DNA of 11,989 nt from Lachnospiraceae bacterium UBA3821. GTDB lineage: Bacteria > Bacillota > Clostridia > Lachnospirales > Lachnospiraceae. The notes beneath the pieces were generated by a model that was given only the letters and a program-made list of their open reading frames with translations, did not search any database and had not been told where the DNA came from. Position numbers and translations under genes: made by a program. Of the stretch, positions 8,068 to 11,989 are shown piece by piece. The stretch is taken from positions 14,297 through 26,285 of the forward strand of contig DFDT01000223.1 of assembly GCA_002368865.1 (NCBI GenBank), written 5' to 3'. Numbering within the stretch: the stretch's first letter is position 1; each line of letters starts with the position of its first letter.

Positions 8068-8117
8068 AAAAAAAGACTGCGGACTTTTTCAGGTTCCTTT
8101 TCATCCACAGTCTTTTT
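8068..8117 (-). terminator. Intrinsic terminator of the calcium-binding protein gene
   Basis: A 14-bp stem is formed by 8117-8104 and 8083-8070 with a 20-nt loop and a run of seven T (8074-8068), partly inside the stem. The single imperfect position is a G-U wobble in minus-strand RNA but a C-A mismatch in plus-strand RNA, so it is built for minus transcription. It lies 30 nt after the stop at 8148. Confidence 0.85.
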
Positions 8118-8147
8118 CAATATTTTTTTTATGTACCATTTGTGCTT

Positions 8148-9338
8148 TCAGGCACCCCGGTCGTATTTTGCCACATCCACATGCTGGACTGTTCCCACAT
8201 TTCCGTTCTCATACAGGAACACGCCTGTATTTCGGATTGCTCCGTTAGTCTGTCCGTTCGTGCCCTGCATCGTGAAATCGGTGACAGCATTTTGCAGGCA
8301 GATCGCACCCACACCCTTTTCTGCCAGACGATACAGGACATCTTTCCCCTGCGCATCTTTCGTCCATATCTTGAGCTTCGACCAGATTGCGTCATTCTCA
8401 TCGATCCAGCCGTTGCCGTCCTCATCATACTTTGCGAGGTCCGCAAATCCGTTGCCGCTCTTTGTCCCAAACAGCTCACTGCCGTCGTTGATGATGCCGT
8501 CCTCATTTTCATCTAACGCAAGATATCCGCTGCCGCTGCCAAGCTGAGAAATTTCATCCGCTTCGCCGTCCGCGTCAATATCAAAATAAAATTTCTGATC
8601 GGACAACTGCGTCACATCGGTATCCAGGTTGATCACCAGCGGGTCACACATGGTGAAAGACAGATTCAGATCCTGTGAAAAGGTCTGCGTAAACTCCCTG
8701 CTCATGCCTACATTCACATTGAAATTGATCTCCCTGCCATCCGCGGTGCGCACCGTCCCCACCGTAGAGAATGCCGTGGATTCCTGCTCGTAAGCATAGG
8801 TTTCCTCCGTAAACTGAAACTGTCTTACTGTAGCCTTGGAAGCCATAAAGTTCTGCAGCTGGTCGCTGCCGGAAACCGTATTTCCCAATGAGTTTCCGGC
8901 ATTTCGACCGGTGCTCTGCAAAGAATCGGTATCCTCTGTCAGCCCGTATTTTTCCATGAGCTTATTGATCCGCTCGCTGCGGTCTCCGAACAGCAGCTCG
9001 AAAATATAGCGGACCGTCAGCTGTCTGAACTCATTCCATGTATTACTGTCATCGCGGTTTGTCTGCCCGGTCCATAACCGCCCTCTCCCCGCGGAGCCGA
9101 TCGACAGATCATTCTGCCAGTCCTGCAGCGTGTACAAATTTCCCTTACTCTCTCCTGTATTCGCTGAGGATTGCTCCTCTGCCTTGCCGTTTTCATTGTT
9201 GAAACCGTTTGTATTAAAACTGTTTGCATTCAACATACCGCCCTGGTACTCCGTTACCGAAAAACGGCGGTAACTCGTCTTTACTGACTGATAGCTTCTT
9301 GCGGACTCCATTCCTATTGTACCGGAATCAATCTTCAA
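8148..9338 (-). CDS. Protein with Asp-rich calcium-binding-type loops, TTG start, function unknown
   Basis: This 396-residue protein has no visible signal peptide or membrane segment. The N-terminus (MKIDSGTIGMESARSY) leads into a Ser/Asn/Gly-rich region (35-100), a short helical stretch (WNEFRQLTVRYIFELLFGD, 101-119) and a middle domain. The C-terminal part (about 250-396) has Asp-rich loops like those of EF-hand/RTX-type calcium sites: DIDADGEAD (253-261), DENEDGIINDGSE (276-288, then LFG) and DEDGNGWIDEND (305-316). It ends with the conserved-looking GTVQHVDVAK. I recall similar loop-rich proteins in clostridia and in motile Gram-negative bacteria, without an established function. The TTG at 9338 is chosen because AAAGGAG lies 11 nt upstream; the next in-frame ATG (9311) has no good site. 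The gene is monocistronic: a sigma-D-like promoter and leader terminator come before it and a terminator after it. Export without a classical signal, for example through the flagellar apparatus, is speculation. Confidence 0.8.
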   Translation of the reverse strand: MKIDSGTIGMESARSYQSVKTSYRRFSVTEYQGGMLNANSFNTNGFNNENGKAEEQSSANTGESKGNLYTLQDWQNDLSIGSAGRGRLWTGQTNRDDSNTWNEFRQLTVRYIFELLFGDRSERINKLMEKYGLTEDTDSLQSTGRNAGNSLGNTVSGSDQLQNFMASKATVRQFQFTEETYAYEQESTAFSTVGTVRTADGREINFNVNVGMSREFTQTFSQDLNLSFTMCDPLVINLDTDVTQLSDQKFYFDIDADGEADEISQLGSGSGYLALDENEDGIINDGSELFGTKSGNGFADLAKYDEDGNGWIDENDAIWSKLKIWTKDAQGKDVLYRLAEKGVGAICLQNAVTDFTMQGTNGQTNGAIRNTGVFLYENGNVGTVQHVDVAKYDRGA

Positions 9339-9349
9339 ATATTCCTTCT

Positions 9350-9356
9350 CTCCTTT
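9350..9356 (-). promoter_or_regulatory. Ribosome site that sets the TTG start at 9338
   Basis: AAAGGAG lies 11 nt before TTG. A second GAAGGA at 9348-9343 is only 4 nt away and too close. No ATG with a comparable site exists nearby in frame. Confidence 0.6.
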
Positions 9357-9413
9357 TGCGCACCACTTGCTCCTCTATGTAAGCACAACGCTTTGAACCT
9401 CCTGTTCCTTCAT

Positions 9414-9467
9414 AAAAAAGGATGGTATGAAAACAGAGGAATCCGTTTCTCTGTTAAAATACCATCC
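9414..9467 (-). terminator. Strong intrinsic terminator in the leader, upstream of the TTG gene
   Basis: GGATGGTAT (9467-9459) pairs with ATACCATCC (9428-9420). After a small internal loop, AACAGAG (9455-9449) pairs with CTCTGTT (9438-9432) around a 10-nt loop containing CGGA. Six T follow (9419-9414). It lies 76 nt before the TTG start, so it either attenuates that gene or ends a short RNA. Confidence 0.85.
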
Positions 9468-9487
9468 GTGGTGTCGCTGTTCACTTA

Positions 9488-9512
9488 GATGCCGGTCGGC
9501 CTTTCCGCCATC
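9488..9512 (-). promoter_or_regulatory. Leader hairpin upstream of the terminator
   Basis: GATG/CATC and CGG/CCG pair around a symmetric G-G mismatch with a 9-nt loop. It contains a GGATGG copy (9513-9508) identical to the start of the terminator stem (9467-9462), so it could compete for the 3' arm CCATCC. I do not recognise a known riboswitch class. Confidence 0.35.
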
Positions 9513-9523
9513 CTGTACCTAGT

Positions 9524-9550
9524 ATATCGACACGATTTGAAATCTGCTTA
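9524..9550 (-). promoter_or_regulatory. Sigma-D (flagellar sigma-28)-like promoter
   Basis: TAAG (9550-9547), a 15-nt spacer and GTCGATAT (9531-9524) match the remembered B. subtilis sigma-D consensus (TAAA, 14-16 nt, GCCGATAT) at 10 of 12 positions. Transcription would start near 9517 and run into the leader hairpin and terminator. TATACT (9526-9521) could also act as a sigma-A -10, but I see no matching -35. Confidence 0.45.
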
Positions 9551-9642
9551 ACCCTGCTTTCACCGGTTTCGCACAATCTGTTTTTACGATTCGTTCCATT
9601 TTGGAAGCGATACAAAGCCAATCAACGCAACAACCTGAAATT

Positions 9643-11937
9643 TTACACGCGGTTGTAATTGATCAGGCAGCCCTTCAAGATGATCTGGCGCTCCTCGTCA
9701 GTCAGCTCGCCCAGCTTCATCTCAAACTCTTTCAGCTTCCCGCCTTCCGTATCCACAACATACGCTTTAATGACCTCGGTCTTGTCCTCCACAGCCTTTT
9801 TGATGTCCGGAATGAACAGGTAGTCCAGGTTCTTAAACGGAAGCTCACCCTCCTCGATCAGGAAAGGCAGCATCCCCCAGTTGATCAGATTGGAACGGTA
9901 ACGTTTGGTGGCATACTCGTTGGCAATGTTTGCCCAGCCTCCCAGCACCTTCTGGCAGGAAGCCGCCTGCTCTCTGGCGGAACCGTCGCCAGGCTTCACC
10001 GCAAAGATGGTGGAACCGAATCCGGTGTTGGTGTGGTTTGCCTCGGTGAAAGTCTGCTTCACCGTATGCATCACAGGCTTCACATCGGGATGTGCCTCAC
10101 AGGGGTGTTCTCCCGCCATTCTCGCCTTCTCCGCCTTCTGAATATCCTTCGCTCTGCCCACGTACTCAGGATCTTTTCTGGAAAGCGCAAACTCGGCCAG
10201 TCCCAACGGATTGGAACGATAGGAGGATGTCTCACCGGAAGGGATCAACTCATCCGTGGTGGTCACCGGGTCATGAATCTCGCTGACTACACGCAATACC
10301 AGATTCTCCGGCAACTCGCCCATAGCCGGCCAGTCCTTGATATTAGGACCAAACTGGATCTCCACACTGGGGTCAGCCACACCCTTGGAATCAAATACCC
10401 GATTCTTGTAAATATTTGCATCAAAATGATATTTATACTTGCCGATCTCGCCGTCAAAATCTGTAGCCGGAGTCAACACACCCTTATTTGCCGCGGTAGC
10501 CGCAATGGAACGGGCATCCATCAGCGCGACGGAGGAAATCTGACCGTTCTGCAGCTTGCTTCCCTCACGGTTGGGGAAGTTTCTGGTGGAATGACGGATA
10601 CTGAAAGCATTGTTTGCGGGCGTGTCACCGGCGCCGAAGCAGGGACCGCAGAACGCCGTCTTCATCACCGCGCCGGTCTCCATCAAAGTCGCACAGCAGC
10701 CGTTCTTCACCAGTTCCATATAAACCGGCATGGATGCAGGATATACGCTCAGCGTAAATCCGTCGGAACCGATATACTGTCCCTTCAGGATATCAGCCGC
10801 CGCACAGATATTTTCAAATCCACCACCGGCACAACCTGCGATGATTCCCTGATCCACCATGAACTTACCGTTCTTCACCTTATCCTTCAGATGATATTCC
10901 ACGGCACCGTCCAGACTTACCAGTGCGCGCTTTTCGGTCTCATCCAGAATATCCATCAGATTCGCATTGAGCTCCTCAATGGTATAGGTATTGCTGGGAT
11001 GGAAAGGCATTGCGATCATCGGACGAACCTTATCCAAATCCACCTCGATCACACCGTCATAATATGCCACCTCACCGGGAGCGAGCTCCGCATAATCCTC
11101 ACTGCGGCCGTGGATCTCATAGAACTCTTTAATCTGCTCGTCCGTCTTCCAGATGGAGGACAGGCAGGTCGTCTCGGTGGTCATGACATCCACGCCGATT
11201 CGGAAATCAGCGGACAGAGAAGCCACACCGGGACCTACAAACTCCATCACTTTATTTTTAACAAATCCGTTTTTGAACACGGCGCCGATAATCGCCAGTG
11301 CCACATCCTGCGGACCCACACCCTTCACAGGTGAGCCCTTCAGATACACAGCCACCACACCAGGCATATTGATATCATAAGTCTGGTTCAACAACTGCTT
11401 TACCAGCTCCGGTCCGCCCTCGCCCATCGCCATAGTACCCAATGCACCGTAACGGGTATGAGAGTCGGAACCCAGGATCATCTTACCACCGCCAGCTAAC
11501 ATCTCTCTGGCAAACTGGTGAATAACCGCCTGATGAGGGGGAACATACACACCGCCATACTTCTTTGCGCAGGTCAGACCAAACATGTGGTCATCCTCAT
11601 TGATCGTACCACCCACCGCACAGAGAGAGTTGTGACAGTTCGTCAGCACATAAGGCATAGGAAACTTCTGCAGTCCCGATGCCCTCGCGGTCTGAATGAT
11701 ACCCACGAAGGTGATATCATGGCTGGTAAGCTTATCAAAACGGATCTTCAGCTTTTCCATATTGCCGGAGGTATTATGGCTCTTTAAGATACCATATGCC
11801 ATGGTACTCTGTGCAGCCGCCTCTTTCGTGATCTCTTTCCCTGTCTTCGCTTGAATCGCTGCGGCCGCCTCCGGTCCCTCCGGAATGATCTCGGTACCGT
11901 TTACCAGATAGGCTCCGCCCTGTAATAACTGAACCAT
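9643..11937 (-). CDS. Aconitase-superfamily hydratase, YbhJ-like
   Basis: This is a 764-residue Fe-S hydratase-type enzyme. Aconitases isomerise hydroxy-acids by removing and re-adding water at a [4Fe-4S] cluster. The three expected cluster cysteines are C369 (IIAGCAGGG) and C430/C433 ([10 protein letters not shown]). Other active-site motifs are GSDSHTRYG (156-164), [10 protein letters not shown] (450-459) and, in the swivelling C-terminal domain, [10 protein letters not shown] (650-659), where the canonical GSSREHAA becomes GSAREQAA; S653 and R655 are kept. The length and lineage resemble E. coli YbhJ (about 750 residues), whose substrate is unknown, and differ from the roughly 900-residue citrate-cycle aconitase A. 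The start at 11937 is firm: AAGGAGG lies 6 nt before the ATG. No terminator is evident after the stop, so some transcripts may continue into the leader region. The promoter is probably beyond the right edge. Confidence 0.9.
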   Translation of the reverse strand: MVQLLQGGAYLVNGTEIIPEGPEAAAAIQAKTGKEITKEAAAQSTMAYGILKSHNTSGNMEKLKIRFDKLTSHDITFVGIIQTARASGLQKFPMPYVLTNCHNSLCAVGGTINEDDHMFGLTCAKKYGGVYVPPHQAVIHQFAREMLAGGGKMILGSDSHTRYGALGTMAMGEGGPELVKQLLNQTYDINMPGVVAVYLKGSPVKGVGPQDVALAIIGAVFKNGFVKNKVMEFVGPGVASLSADFRIGVDVMTTETTCLSSIWKTDEQIKEFYEIHGRSEDYAELAPGEVAYYDGVIEVDLDKVRPMIAMPFHPSNTYTIEELNANLMDILDETEKRALVSLDGAVEYHLKDKVKNGKFMVDQGIIAGCAGGGFENICAAADILKGQYIGSDGFTLSVYPASMPVYMELVKNGCCATLMETGAVMKTAFCGPCFGAGDTPANNAFSIRHSTRNFPNREGSKLQNGQISSVALMDARSIAATAANKGVLTPATDFDGEIGKYKYHFDANIYKNRVFDSKGVADPSVEIQFGPNIKDWPAMGELPENLVLRVVSEIHDPVTTTDELIPSGETSSYRSNPLGLAEFALSRKDPEYVGRAKDIQKAEKARMAGEHPCEAHPDVKPVMHTVKQTFTEANHTNTGFGSTIFAVKPGDGSAREQAASCQKVLGGWANIANEYATKRYRSNLINWGMLPFLIEEGELPFKNLDYLFIPDIKKAVEDKTEVIKAYVVDTEGGKLKEFEMKLGELTDEERQIILKGCLINYNRV

Positions 11938-11989
11938 AAATTGCCTCCTTGTACAAAATCCGTATCAGACTCGAAAAAATGCTGCACAT

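Larger units (their letters stand above)
9339..9642 (-). promoter_or_regulatory. 304-base intergenic control region upstream of the TTG gene
   Basis: From the hydratase stop (9643) onward it holds a short imperfect hairpin (9609-9592) without a T-run, the sigma-D-like promoter (9550-9524), the leader hairpin (9512-9488), the terminator (9467-9414) and the ribosome site (9356-9350). No reading frame in it looks genuine. Confidence 0.6.

Noticed and set aside
7991..8104. N-terminal extension of the LytM-like protein from ATG at 8104 or 8035
   Set aside because: The ATG at 8104 is inside the terminator stem-loop of the preceding gene, the ATG at 8035 has no ribosome site, and both precede the start expected from the sigma-F-type promoter.
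9414..9600. A cyclic-di-GMP or other known riboswitch before the TTG gene
   Set aside because: I looked for the c-di-GMP-I core (GCAAACC, ACGCAAAGCC) and for cobalamin, glycine, fluoride, guanidine and T-box core motifs. None is present, so only the leader and terminator are reported.
9592..9609. Hairpin after the hydratase gene as its terminator
   Set aside because: The stem is short (TTCCA/TGGAA plus two pairs with a bulge) and is followed by AATCG, not a T-run.
9601..11334. 577-residue open frame on the plus strand
   Set aside because: It lies antisense to the hydratase, whose Fe-S and catalytic motifs are clear. The plus-strand translation is His/Leu/Ile-rich and shows no family motif.
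1..11989. tRNA, rRNA, CRISPR array, insertion sequence or phage attachment site
   Set aside because: No transposase, terminal repeats, regular spaced repeats or RNA-gene signatures were seen on either strand.

Overview
The window looks like part of a chromosome from an anaerobic, spore-forming Bacillota, most likely a Lachnospiraceae/Clostridia species. The pointers are strong AGGAGG-type ribosome sites, a moderate G+C content, a giant fused 2-hydroxyacyl-CoA dehydratase/activase protein of a type common in Clostridia, a forespore-type (sigma-F-like) promoter before a SpoIIQ-like protein, and a sigma-D-like promoter before a calcium-binding protein. The family-level placement is inference. 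All six supported genes lie on the minus strand, so transcription runs from high to low coordinates.

In transcription order the layout is as follows. (1) 11937-9643 is an aconitase-superfamily hydratase resembling E. coli YbhJ. (2) 9642-9339 is a 304-base regulatory gap with a sigma-D-like promoter, a structured leader and a strong intrinsic terminator. (3) 9338-8148 encodes a TTG-initiated 396-residue protein with Asp-rich calcium-binding-type loops, followed by its own terminator (8117-8068). (4) 7990-7091 encodes a membrane-anchored LytM/M23 protein that has lost its metal ligands and is preceded by a close sigma-F-type promoter match. (5) 7047-5866 encodes a metal-dependent amidohydrolase. 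(6) 5865-5750 holds a good sigma-A promoter and a dyad at the expected transcription start. (7) 5749-1355 encodes a 1464-residue protein with two activase domains and dehydratase-like domains. (8) 1300-1 encodes a GH114-like lipoprotein that continues past the left edge.

The genes do not form one obvious pathway. They appear to be at least three transcription units under different sigma factors: vegetative (giant dehydratase, possibly with the lipoprotein), motility-type (calcium-binding protein) and forespore (SpoIIQ-like protein, possibly reading into the amidohydrolase). The hydratase, the amidohydrolase and the giant dehydratase are all enzymes of unknown substrate. The points most worth a second look are the double-activase fusion with a G8 tract at its 5' end, the leader/terminator region that might also make a roughly 100-nt RNA, and the dead LytM protein with a forespore promoter.
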